This document shows, piece by piece, positions 13,301 through 33,050 of a stretch of DNA of 64,000 bases. The DNA is taken from the NCBI RefSeq assembly GCF_900496995.4, contig NC_044019.1, forward strand, positions 3,720,001 through 3,784,000. Reading direction: 5' to 3'. How positions within the stretch are numbered: position 1 is the stretch's first letter; each line of letters begins with the position of its first letter. This DNA comes from Aquila chrysaetos chrysaetos (lineage: Eukaryota; Chordata; Aves; Accipitriformes; Accipitridae). Under the pieces are notes generated by a model, which searched no databases, was not told the DNA's origin, and saw nothing but the letters and a program-made list of their open reading frames with translations. The position numbers were made by a program, and so were the translations under genes.

Positions 13301-13486
13301 AAAATCATCAGGCACAGGATAAGTACCTGGTGCAAAGGTCTGGGCTGTTGCAGCTACCCTGAGAGCTGCACCCAAACTAGGTAGGTTACAGCTAGTTCTA
13401 GTGTCTTCTGGAACATCAAACATCACAAACATTATACATTAGCTGTGACCCACCCCGTCCTTGTCCTCCCTTGCAAATCTACTTAC
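10375..13486 (-). other. STPG1: Intron of the STPG1 remnant
   Basis: Non-coding between two recognisable STPG1 exons. It contains a MIR-like core near 12735-12822 and an orphan PG-like segment at 13298-13336 (APGTYPVPDDF) that is not clearly an exon. Nothing else is supported. Confidence 0.5.
12735..12822 (+). repeat. MIR-like SINE remnant
   Basis: The stretches 'cagttaagtgacttacacaa' and 'ggttcaggaactgaacc' match the MIR core GGTTAAGTGACTTGCCCAAGG...GGGATTCGAACC. Old and short. Confidence 0.5.
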
Positions 13487-13660
13487 ATAGCATTGATTGG
13501 GTGCTGGAGTGGGGATTTTCTCAATCTACCTAGCAATGGGGTGTTGAAACATGCTAGGGTTTTCCTTGCTGAAGTCTTGCTTGGGCTGAAAACAGGACAG
13601 GATCTTGTAGGCATTCGCAGCTGGATAGTTGGAGATTTTCTTGCATGCAGTGCATGGAAC
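13487..13660 (-). pseudogene. STPG1: STPG1 exon (YPAANAY...SMFQHP) with premature TAG
   Basis: The acceptor is CTGTTTCCAG before 13660 and the donor is TAT|GTAAGT after 13487. At 174 bp it is phase 0 throughout. It reads KKISNYPAANAYKI, QDFSKENPSMFQHP and, after an in-frame TAG at 13526-13528, IEKIPTPAPNQCY. Human STPG1 has IIKYPAPNAYTI, RDFSNSCSSMFQLP and KFETPAPNYYN in the same order, so similarity continues on both sides of the stop. Confidence 0.7.
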
Positions 13661-15059
13661 CTGGAAACAGGGAGCAAGGAAACTGTCAGTAGCTGAGCTG
13701 ATAAGAAACTGGGAAGTAACTGTGGCTTGGAATTTACCAAATCTAATTTTTAAGGACAAATCACCTTTTGCATTTTAAAAACAGCAGAAACTGCTACACA
13801 GAACTGATGGCTGCAAGTTCTATGAGATGAAATGGGGGTGAGGGTGACTTTTTCAGGTACCAAGTTTCATTGATTTCTTCTTTTTTGGGGTGGAGATGCT
13901 CACCAGCTTGCAAAAGAAACCTTAAAGACAACCTTTACATCTTTTGTTAGAGAGAACAGATCCTGAAATTATTCACTTTAGCTACGAATTTCAGATAGCT
14001 TAATACAATATTCTAAATGAGTCCACAGAGTGTGTGTGTGTGTGTATCCTTCTTTACACTTTACTAACTTAACAACAGCTTTGCCAATTTTGCTTGAAAA
14101 GGTTCATGCAAAATTAAAAAGGACCACCTCTGGGTGAGACTGAGCAAAGGAAATTTCAGCCCCAGTAGAAATTTAAAAGATAAGAGCATATGAAAAAGCA
14201 GCTTAGAAGAGCTGTTGGACTTCCACCTTAATTATAACTGTCTGACAATGAGAAATCATTTTCCCTCTTGGCTGGATTTTAGAAAAATCCCCAATACAAC
14301 CCTAAATAGGTATTGCAGACATAGTCAACAGAGTCAGTTAAAGACCAGATCCATAGTCCACTGAAGTCAATACAAAGGCACTAGGTGACTTTAGCAGCTT
14401 TGGAAATCAGTCTGAAATAAAATACTTCCTCTTACCAGTGAAGGGAAGTATGTGGTTCCTTTCTTTGGCAATGAGGTGCCATTGATCTCAGCAGACTGAT
14501 GAGTGACACTATAGAATCCTGGGCCTGGGGTTTCATTCTAGCAAGAGAAATCTCACACGTGTGGACCAAGCTGTATTAGTTACCTCTCTCCTGGGGCAAA
14601 TGCAATGAGACACAGGCCCAGGCTCTCACCGATACCAATGGGACAGCTCCTTTCCCCAGTACATCCCTGCTCTTCATCTTTCTGAGCGTAGACCAAAACA
14701 TACCAGTTCTTTTAGGAACAACTCTGAGAACAGTGATGCTGGAACAGAGCAATGGTTCATACAGCCCATATGTGTCCATATGTATCTAAACAACTTTTAA
14801 AACTTGCTTACAATTGGTCTTACTGGCCCTTATGGCTGTGAGTTCCACAAATAAACTACTATTAATTATTTTTTTTATTTGTATATCTGTTGCTCCAAAC
14901 AGCTTTCATGGTAAATTACCATCCCAGTTTACAAATGGAGAATGAACATTGTTTGTACAATTACTTCCTTCTTTCAAGTTTAAATTTATTGTTTTTTAAG
15001 TTTATGCTGATATCCTTCTGTTTTATATGATATGGGAGAAGCTCACTATTTCATTTTTC

Positions 15060-15330
15060 TTAACTATCTCAAATACATTTCAATCCATCTTATTTGCCTT
15101 CTCTCTAAATTAAACATCTTCAGTGTTTTCAGTCTTTACTGGGACTCTAATGATCATATCTCTTATTTCTAAATTGAGTCTATTTCTGCCATAGCCTTTT
15201 TTCAGAGTCAGGGTAGCCAGAACTAAACATAACATTCCAGCTGAAGGTGTACCAGCAGCATAAATGATGGTATTATTGTATTTCCTGTACCATTGTCCAA
15301 GTCATCACTTGCAGCCCCAAATTTTATGCT
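15060..15330. repeat. Old CR1/L3-like LINE 3' fragment
   Basis: The succession 'aattaaacatcttcagtgtt', 'tcttatttctaaattgagtc', 'agccagaactaaacataaca' and 'ttccagctgaaggtgtacca' resembles the CR1/L3 segment '...CCCAGAACTGAACACAGTACTCCAGGTGTGGCCTCACCAG' known in amniotes (only the general pattern is recalled). It is heavily diverged. Orientation and limits are not certain. Confidence 0.45.
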
Positions 15331-16479
15331 TTAATTGTAATTGTGCATTGAGGTAGATGTCTTCCTTGTTTCAAAATTATAATCTTTTAATGCAAGTCTC
15401 CTGTTGCATGGAAAACTGAATATTTCTGAGTATCGGGAAGATCAAATTTCTCTACTGTCTACATGGCAATTTGTATAGACTGGGAGCCACAGCAAATCTA
15501 AAATCTCACCTCTAACACCTGAGTGGGACCTAATTAATTCAGCGTGTGGGCAGAATGCATTATTTGCAGTCACCACACCTTTCCTGACTGTTCTCTTTCT
15601 GGGCTTTTCAAAAAGAGGACTGGGCAGGATTCTATTTATAGAGCCAAATAAATCAGAACCCGTCTGTGTCGTACACAATACCTCCAGCTTTTCAGACATG
15701 GTCCCATGAAGTGCTGAATGCCCTTGGTAGCATGCCCTACTTCTGCCAATCCCAGAAAAAAAAGTGGGACTTGGAAGGTCTGGGACCATACAAGATGAAA
15801 GAAATAGCTTTGTACTAACATAAATGTGAAATTATTCCAGTATGTAGGATGGAAAGAGCTGAAGTTCCTGATCTTTAAGAGCATTCTACCATTATGTGAA
15901 CTTAATTAATTGTCTTGTCTGCTAGTTACCAATGGAAAATATTCTGGAAGTGCCTGGAAGCGACTTAGTTCCTGTTCTGATGACTTCAGAGTTGGATTCT
16001 GACAGTAATCAGATGCCCCCCCCCCCCAATAATGTGTGCATAACAGTGAGGGAAAGAGAATAGGATGCATGGGATTGAAGAACAAGGCAATGTACAGTTG
16101 AGAGGAGAAAAGAAAGTAGTTTGGGCATTATTCCACTCGTGCAAAGACACGAGGCTGAATGAAGGGATTTGACTGTGTAGTCTGTTTTTGCAGGATCAAG
16201 AGGGAGCAGGAAAGATGCAAGGTTGAAAGTGGGGAAATGGAAGCCTGCATAGGACGAGTATATGGTTGATTAAAAACCACCATCTAGACAGGACCTGTGC
16301 TGATGGCCATACAGAAGCAGCAATCCTGGAATGACTCGCTCCCCCTTAAGAAACAACCAGAAATGGCAGGGAGAAGGAAGGAGGCTCTTGCTCTGCTTGG
16401 TCTTGCAAAAGAGCAGACTAAAGGGAAGAATAGATGGGAGTGGGCAGGCAGTGTTGTCTACTGGAGAAGATGCTGTTGA

Positions 16480-16600
16480 TTTATAGTGAGATCATGGGCA
16501 AATCACTTCACCAGTCTGTTTTTCCACTGCAGCTGAGCTGTTTCTTGCTACATGCACGGACAAGTGTAATAGAGCTACTACAGTGCTAAAAATAATAAAA
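16480..16600 (+). repeat. MIR-like SINE remnant
   Basis: The stretch 'gatcatgggcaaatcacttc' followed by 'agtctgtttttccac' matches the MIR segment TGACCTTGGGCAAGTCACTT...CTCTGTGCCTCAGTTTCC. The downstream 'aataataaaa' fits its 3' side. Diverged copy. Confidence 0.45.
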
Positions 16601-18257
16601 CCCAAATATGTGCCACTTCCATTAAAACTGGAAAAGCATTGCAAGGAATCAGATCCCAGGTCTCCAGTTCTCGTTATGTGCACACATAATCCTTGCAGAT
16701 TTGCCCTTCCTCAAAAAAATGCCACCTGAGTTATAAAGCACATATAGTCACAAATAATCTTTTTCATGTATTTTTCTTTGTAGGAAAATGCTTCAGGACA
16801 AACCAAAATTTGAGGTATGTGATGCAACCCTGGGAATTTCAGCAGAGCTACTCTGACTTACGCTATGTTTCGGTTCAGCCCCTGTGTGACACTCCTAGGA
16901 TGCCAAACCTACAGGAGGAGATTTCTGAAGATGTGGTCTGAGGGCTTGTCCACATGAAGCAGGCAGGGATCCTGAACTATTTTTTATCAACCCCCAGAAC
17001 TAGAAGCAGAACAGACACTGCACTGCCCTGGTCTTCAGCTTGCATCTCCACGTGGCCCTGTCATGTGGAAGCCCTGCCACGTGCTTGAGGTTCTCCACCC
17101 TGTGCTCCATGGACAAGAGGCTTGTGCTGAGGAAAGCAAGATTGGTCCAATTTGCTAGAACTGGCTATTAAAATTGCAGCATGTTTCCAAAGCAGCTGAT
17201 AAAAAACTGCATCTGCAAGCTCCATTCCCTGGTGTTGCCCAGGCTTGGCTGCTCCTGCTGACCAGCCTGCTGAGGCTTGGATGGAGTCCCATGCTCAGCC
17301 CTGCCCCATAAAGGGGAGTTACTACTCTGGCAGCACGTTCTTGATTAGTGCCTTCCAGGATAGCACGTGTAAGGGAAACAGCTACAGAGCCTTTCTCCCA
17401 TCCGATGCATCCAGCTCTGGGTTTGGCACAACCATCATCACCTCAGTGTTGTTGAAAGTAATTGGAGATTAGACATCTACACGCCCTTGGAAATCTACCT
17501 CCTGCTAAAGTGACTGCATACCTCTGTGCCCTTCGAATCGTATTCTGGTAGTATAAGGGGCACTGTGCTGCGAGGTAAGTCCATCAGAAATACCTTGCAA
17601 ACTCCAGTGTTCTGGTACCCACAGGGGTGTGTGAAGACAGTGGTAAACTGGCAGAGTTACAAAAGTGGGTCAACTCACCTGTTAGGTATTCTAGGTCAGG
17701 TAGTAAGGAGCAAATAAGCTCTTTACGTTGCCTAAATTACAAGTAGGTAAACTTCATGTACCGGCATTTATCCCTGACTACCCTGCTAAAGGAATGTGCT
17801 CCAAAATGGCTTGTGCTGAAGAGGACACAGTCAACTGCTTTTGGTGGAGGAAACTAAGTCAGCAGCCCCCAAATGGTCTAGCATTAATGGATCTAATGCT
17901 TCCCCTCCCCTATCTGGTGCAGCAACTTTTCTCTAGGGATAAAGCTTAAGAAAGAATCAGCCAAGCCCTTGTGTAGCTTGTGGTTTGGCTTCCTGCCCGC
18001 TCTGCCCTTCAAGCAGGAAATTCTCAAAGGGAAGGGAGTGCTTTGTGAAGCTACCTTAAGACTCTGCCTCTTCTCTTTTAGTCAGAACTTAGCATCAGGT
18101 CATCTGGAACTCCTGGAAGCTGACCAGACAGACTGATGGCGCCTACAGAAGGTATTTAAGCAACTTCTCTACCTTGATCATTTTCCCTCATCTTTTGTCC
18201 TTTACGTCCTTGATTGCTGTTATTCAATCCTGAGATAATACACTCCTGATATCACTG

Positions 18258-18348
18258 AGATGGGAGAGACAAGCAAGGAGGAAGAGATCAAAGGAAGGAG
18301 AAGAAAGAGAAGATGCCAAAGGCAGAAGAAGAAAGAGGGAGGATGCCA
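18258..18348 (+). repeat. Purine-rich low-complexity stretch
   Basis: About 90 bases almost free of pyrimidines (gga/gaa/aga-rich), with the word 'gatgccaaa' occurring twice about 32 bases apart within it. No open reading frame or splice context supports coding function. Possibly a degenerate minisatellite. Confidence 0.5.
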
Positions 18349-20260
18349 AATACTTCCTTGATTTACCTACTTTACATACCCGGTACATAAAGTTTCAGAA
18401 ATTCTTAATATACTTAATTTTCAGAGTTGTAGGGTTACCACGTAGTCACCAGGAGACTGCCAGCAGGGGCCATGGGCATCCTCCTTCCACCAGCAGAGGA
18501 AGTAGCTTGAAAGCTGGATCCAGAAAGCCCAGGAGGCCCTCGGCACCTGTGAGTGTTGGCTGGACTTGAAAAGAAACCCGGCAGAGGGCAGGCTGGGAAA
18601 CAGTATGGTTTTAAAATATCTTTCTGCTTCCCTCTGCTGGCCAGATAACAGATGTACCAATGTAATTCCTACAAATCGGGGAAGGATCAGGGTGAAAAAT
18701 AGCAAAAGACAGGAGGGGTCATCTTGTGCTATCATTACACAAGCGCTAACTCCACTGATTTCTTTGAATTTGGTCCTGAATTTCAGAAGAAACGCAACGT
18801 ATATGTATATGTCCTAGAGAGCTCAAGAAGATTGGAAACGGGACCAGGGCCAAAGCTGGGTGGCTGAGAGATGGGCAGATGGTACAGACAAGGGTGCTGT
18901 ATGTGGAGTAATTTCAAGGTTTAAACCAATAATATTGCATTACCATTTTTCTCATCCTGTTATCAGTTGTGATTACAAAGTTAATTTAACAGCCTTGATC
19001 TAAACTTAGTTGCTATTCTTGTTACAAAACAGGATCATTATGAGTTGCAAAAAAATTCAAAACAAAGACATAAACTTCAAACATTTTTGTTACTTACTTG
19101 GTTATACTGAAATCTCTTTGACTGAGAATTAAATCCCCTTTTTTTTCCTGAGTTTGAGATTCATTTCTAATGGTATTTATAAGGACTGGAGGAAATCTTG
19201 ATACCTAAAAGGAACAGCCAATGATATTCTGAATATGGAGATACAGGAAACCTAACTACAATGCCAGCTTTCATTTTAAATAGGATGTGTAAGATAAAGG
19301 CAAATCTAACATTAATGCAGTATTCAAGTCAAGAAATCAGCAGTCATTTCTGCATTTAATTTCCCTGTTTTATTTAAGAAGCAAAGGGAAAAAAAGCACT
19401 TTGAAGCACTACTGTTGCTGAATGGGCTTTAAGGGTGACTCAGTGCTGTTACATCACTTTTGCAGGTTGTCCTCATTTACTGAGTGAGGCATCTTAACTC
19501 ACTTCACGGGGCTGACCATCTCTAAACTGAAAATCTGAGGAAAGATGCTGAGCGCCCCAGCTCCTACCAAACTTGGACACTAAGCTTCCCCTTGCCACCC
19601 AAAAAGCGCTGCGCTTTGCAGGCCTGGAATCAAAAGCCTTGCCTTGGCAGTGTTCTTGACTGCCAAGAGATGGTGAGGTGGAAGCTACTACAGGTTTTCA
19701 AATTGCATAGTCTCTCATAGACATACAGTGACAAGAACACTGATACCTCATTTAATCAAGCTCTGGTGTTACGACTACCAGTCACAGAGCTGCACTGGCA
19801 ATAGTTTTGCATTAGGAAAGTTTAAGCTGCATGAAAATGTAAGTGTGCTTCTGAGCAAGGATAGTACAGATCTTAAGATGAGCTCTGCACTGAGAGGGAA
19901 GGTTGGTGCAGGGAAGAGGTCTGAGTAATTGCTAGAGACAGGGCTCTTACAGGGGTGGTGTACAGGACAAGGAGTTGGTCAGTGCCTCAAGGGAGCAAAC
20001 AGCAAACTTTCCACTGTCTTGCAAAACACACAGCAACAGGATTACGATTTTGATAGCACTTATTCCCTTGTGCTGGTTCATCGCCAAGGAGAGCAATTTT
20101 GGACCTGAAACACCTCTAACCAGCTGCGGATATAAATTGTTTCAGATGCCACTTCCTCTTGATTTGTTTCATTAATGAATCCTTGCTGTGCTCTGACAGA
20201 AAAACCCTTGCATGGTTGGGGTTTTCCTTCTTCAGCTGTGAAATGATTGCTGCAAGCGCT

Positions 20261-20350
20261 GTTCCTGTTCACTACATGGTACTGAGCAGTGCTTTTCTGC
20301 TCAATGTTCCTGTTCACTACACGGTACCAAGCGGTGCTTTTCTGCTCGAT
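20261..20350 (+). repeat. 45-bp tandem duplication (two copies)
   Basis: Two adjacent 45-base units, 20261-20305 and 20306-20350, each beginning 'gttcctgttcactaca' and containing 'gtgcttttctgctc'. They differ at about five positions by eye. They lie 100 bases upstream of a YY1-type site at the left edge of the NIPAL3/STPG1 promoter region. Confidence 0.85.
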
Positions 20351-20449
20351 GTACCTCGTGCTCCTTCAGAGCATCCACGAGTGCCTGCGGAAAGGCAGGT
20401 ATGCGTGTTACCGAGCTACCCCACATCCAACGGAACAACTGTGCGTAGC

Positions 20450-20461
20450 GCCGCCATTTTG
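20450..20461 (-). promoter_or_regulatory. YY1-type motif
   Basis: The plus strand reads gccgccattttg, the reverse complement of the strong YY1 core CAAAATGGCGGC. It lies at the left margin of the GC-rich region. Such sites often sit just downstream of a start site, which would fit a leftward (STPG1) transcript. Motif recognition only. Confidence 0.5.
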
Positions 20462-20954
20462 TTTCTGAAACACACCCGTCACAAGCATTAACGTGCAGCA
20501 GACGGGCTGAGGCTGGAAGGACTGGGTTGGTTTTCTACAGAGAGGTAACGGGTCAGCCATAACCTTTGTTTTCTCCGTTCAACCAACCGCTGCAGCGACT
20601 GCTGCCTGGGTACAGGACGATCGTTCGGGGGAGGATGAGGAAGCGTGAGGCGGGAAGCCGCCCGAGGAAAGACCCCTCCTCGAACTACAGGAAGCAACGT
20701 CACTGCCCCGCCCCGCCCAGGTGATGGCGCGGTGCATGTCGGGAACGGCGTCAGTCCTCCCCGCCAGGTAGCGCGGTGTACGCTGGGAATGGCGGGTACC
20801 CGAGGGGGTGAGGCAGTGCGGTGCGCGCCGGGGGTGCCCCCCACACACCTCCCCGCTCCAGGTGAGGCGGCGCGGTGCGGCCTGTACCTGCCGGTGCGTC
20901 TCGGGACGCTCCGGCCCTCGGCGGTACCGGCGGCCGAGGGAACGCGTACACCTG

Positions 20955-20968
20955 GTTGCCGAGACAAC
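20955..20968. promoter_or_regulatory. RFX X-box (ciliary promoter motif)
   Basis: GTTGCCGAGACAAC is a near-perfect inverted repeat with a 2-base spacer and fits the X-box consensus GTNRCC-N(0-3)-RGYAAC bound by RFX factors. X-boxes are typical of genes for cilia and flagella, matching the sperm-tail role of STPG1. Binding is inferred from the motif. Confidence 0.6.
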
Positions 20969-21099
20969 GGCCCACCTAGTTCTCCTCCAATCACTGCGCC
21001 TGTTACTTTGGGCCCTCCGGCAGGCGCCCAATCACAGGCGAACTCTCAGAGCCGCCGCCGCCCGCCGGGTTGAGCATGCTTAAGGTGGCTCGGGGAGGG

Positions 21100-21624
21100 G
21101 GGAGCCTTGTTGCGCATGCGCCTTAAGGCGGCTCTGGCGGCTGGAGCGGGGGGGGGCCTCACCCGGAGCCGCCGCTGCCCCCCCAATACGGGGGGACGGA
21201 CGGACCGACCCCGCCGGGTGAAGGTGGGCTGCCGCGGTTGTCCCTGGGCTGGGGAGCGTCCCCTCCTTCCCTCAGGACTGGGGGCTCCGGGAGGGGCCTG
21301 CGGGGCCCGTCCCGCAGCAGGGCGCTGCCGCCGCCGCCCCGCCCGAAACGAACGGCGAAACCCGGTTCCTTCCTCCCACCCGCCTCCTCAGAGCCCTGCG
21401 CTTCAGACGGGCTCGGCCCATAGGCTGCGCTAAAGCCCGACCCCCCCGCCCGGCAGCCAATCCCCGCCGACAACCGGGGCCCGGCCCGGGACTGACAGGG
21501 CTGGCGGCAAATCGGAGGGGCGGGGTAGGAACGGAACGCGGTTCCCGGCCGGGAACCGAAGTTGGGGGCTAAAGGCCCCGGGGCCGTGGGGGTGGAGTGC
21601 GGGGGCCGCTCCCTGAGGGAGCAG
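21100..21624 (+). other. NIPAL3: NIPAL3 non-coding exon 1 (5' end approximate)
   Basis: A strong splice donor GCAG|GTGAGT at 21625 closes GC-rich sequence downstream of the promoter motifs. It is the natural partner for the acceptor at 22818 that opens the coding exon 2. The start of transcription is not visible and 21100 is a guess. Confidence 0.5.
21111..21122. promoter_or_regulatory. NRF1 site
   Basis: TGCGCATGCGCC contains the full palindromic NRF1 consensus GCGCATGCGC. A partial copy of the surrounding sequence ('gcatgcttaaggtggctc' vs 'gcatgcgccttaaggcggctc') occurs about 40 bases upstream. Confidence 0.6.
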
Positions 21625-22818
21625 GTGAGTGCTCGGGACCGCCGGGACAGGCCGGCTCTGTCCCCTCGGCCATGCGGGTTTTCCCGGGGGTGTGTGTGGG
21701 AGTTTGGGTCGGGAACAAACCGCCGTTGGGGTCTGGTTGCGGGTCTCGGCTGGGGAGGGCGGCTTGAGCCCCCGAGGGTGATGCTGGGGGCAACCCCTGC
21801 CCTCAGCCAGGCTCTGCTCTGCCCAGGCAGGGTTTCCTTATGGTGGGAGGGGGCTTTTCCCCCCACCTCCACTCACAACGGGGTGTTTCTAGCCTTTCGT
21901 GGCTAGGCTGTCGTGCTACTCCTGTCCCGTCCGTCCCCCCCCCCCCCCCCCCCGCTGGAGACGCTGGGACAACCTGTGAGTTAAAGTAATCACTTGCAGG
22001 CCAAGGTTGGCCAAGAGAGCTTGTGGTTTGTAGCCTAAGCGTGGGATGGGTCCTGCTACCTCAGGATGTGACCACAGGCCAATTGTCCAGGGTCTAAGGG
22101 ATGCTCAGCCTGCACCATTTCGGGTAGTCTTTGAAGGACATGTCACCTGTGAGGATCACACCCCTGCAATGTCCGTACTCCAGTGTCCCCCTCCATACAA
22201 ACCAGGAGATGATGCTGATGCTCCTTGAGGCCTTTGGTGAAAGGAACCATTGCAGTGTGCAGGGACCTCAGACAAGCTTGGTGTGTGTGTGCTTTCCAGA
22301 CACCTACAATGAGTCTGGCTCTAAGGAATTTAGCCTCCAAACTCTGCTCACAGTGATTACACTGAAATGACCTCTGTTTGGTTGAAGAGCAGCACTGTCA
22401 TCCCCAGCACGTGGGGATGGCGTGACTAATGTAACACTGCTTCCTGAACAAACAACAGAGGTACGCAGGCAGTAGAGAAATGAAAAGCGGGGCTTGGAGG
22501 ACTTCAGAGGCTTTTTGATAAGAGCTTTCCAAATGGCAAGGCCTGATGTTAAATACCAGCTGAATATGTCACCCTTGGGGCCAGGCCAGTTTGCGAGCTC
22601 TTGTAAAGCAAAGTCTGTGCGATTTCTGTGTTTGAGACTTTGTAAGAAGGCATTTAAAATCTGCTTTCTCTGCTGATATGTGCAGCTGTTAGTTTGATTC
22701 CAGGGGGTTTTCTGTGGCTTGGCCTTCAGCAGGATTTCATTGCAGGTTTTGGACCACTGAGTTCATGTGACCTAATTCTCCTTTGTTTTTTTTTTTTTTT
22801 TTTTTTTTTTTCCTTAGT
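21625..22818 (+). other. NIPAL3: NIPAL3 intron 1
   Basis: No coding signal. It includes a 16-17 base C run near 21937-21953 and ends with an unusually long T tract (about 30 T, 22787-22812) followed by CCTTAG at the acceptor. Confidence 0.6.
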
Positions 22819-23126
22819 GTCACCTTGGAGGAATATAACCTCGCTGCCCCACTGACTGGCTGGAAATATTGGCTTATCTACACTTCTGCCTACAGTGCCT
22901 ACCCTATCTCAGTGTAGCCTGGCGGGGGAAGAAAAGCAGCAGACAGGCTACAGAGAATATTTTGTGCTTCACTGAACTAATTGTTGCTTGTCCAAGAAAA
23001 CAGGATGTATGGGAAGAAGTGGTACCAAGTTACAGATAAGGTGGTTCCAGCAGGGTCCAAATCTCTTCTTTAAAGAGAAGTTACAGCATCAGAGAGGCTG
23101 AAAAGGAAACGCTCCAATCAACCAAA
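22819..23126 (+). other. NIPAL3: NIPAL3 exon 2 5' UTR part with upstream ORF
   Basis: It starts after the long poly-T tract and TTAG acceptor. It contains one upstream ATG at 23005 with A at -3, giving a 22-codon frame ending TAA at 23071-23073, 53 bases before the main ATG at 23127. Confidence 0.6.

Positions 23127-33050
<9,924 letters not shown>

Larger units (their letters stand above)
7767..13660 (-). pseudogene. STPG1: STPG1 remnant (sperm-tail PG-rich repeat protein 1), disabled
   Basis: Four minus-strand exons with good splice sites match consecutive parts of human STPG1 in order: 13660-13487, 10374-10273, 9562-9397 and 7956-7767. They carry the PG-rich repeat style (PAPNxY, PGPGQY) typical of this ciliary/flagellar family. 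Recognisable pieces are NYPAANAYKI, CKQSNY, FMSKTTRG, CDINDSLIKVSPK, CFKSKTSR, PGPGQYNPVDY and AFVSNTEQW. Three in-frame stops interrupt the conserved frame: TAG at 13526-13528, TAA at 9441-9443 and TAA at 7789-7791. Two junctions are also out of phase: exon 10374-10273 is one base short for the next exon, and the phase entering 7956-7767 is wrong by one. The upstream exons are uncertain and the terminal exon was not found. The position between GRHL3 and NIPAL3 on the minus strand is the expected STPG1 locus. Human comparison is from memory. Confidence 0.75.
13661..20440. other. Upstream part of the STPG1 locus, no exon established
   Basis: About 6.8 kb between the first recognisable STPG1 exon and the divergent promoter. 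It should contain the 5' exons of STPG1. A weak candidate near 14693-14740 on the minus strand reads TVLRVVPKRTGMF after a TTCCAG acceptor, resembling the human SVSLSKKGTCMF region, but no good donor is seen. The region also holds a CR1/L3-like fragment (15060-15330), a MIR-like core (16480-16600), an 11-base C run near 16016 and a purine-rich stretch (18258-18348). Confidence 0.5.
20640..21650. promoter_or_regulatory. CpG island, shared divergent promoter of STPG1 (-) and NIPAL3 (+)
   Basis: About 1 kb of very GC-rich, CpG-dense sequence between the 5' ends of two divergently oriented loci. It contains CCAAT boxes at 20987-20991, 21028-21032 and 21457-21461, a palindromic NRF1 site at 21111-21122, an X-box at 20955-20968 and no obvious TATA box. 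This is the usual make-up of a bidirectional housekeeping-type promoter. In human the same two genes are also head to head. Exact start sites cannot be read from sequence. Confidence 0.8.

Noticed and set aside
14576-14779. Possible 5' STPG1 exon (minus strand, TVLRVVPKRTGMF)
   Set aside because: Some resemblance to the human segment before MFPS, but no usable donor and short similarity. Kept only as a mention, not as an exon.
21159-21872. 237-codon minus-strand open frame (and 20488-20994, 20579-21031) in the STPG1/NIPAL3 island
   Set aside because: Same reason: GC-rich promoter sequence keeps several frames open at once, and none resembles a family.
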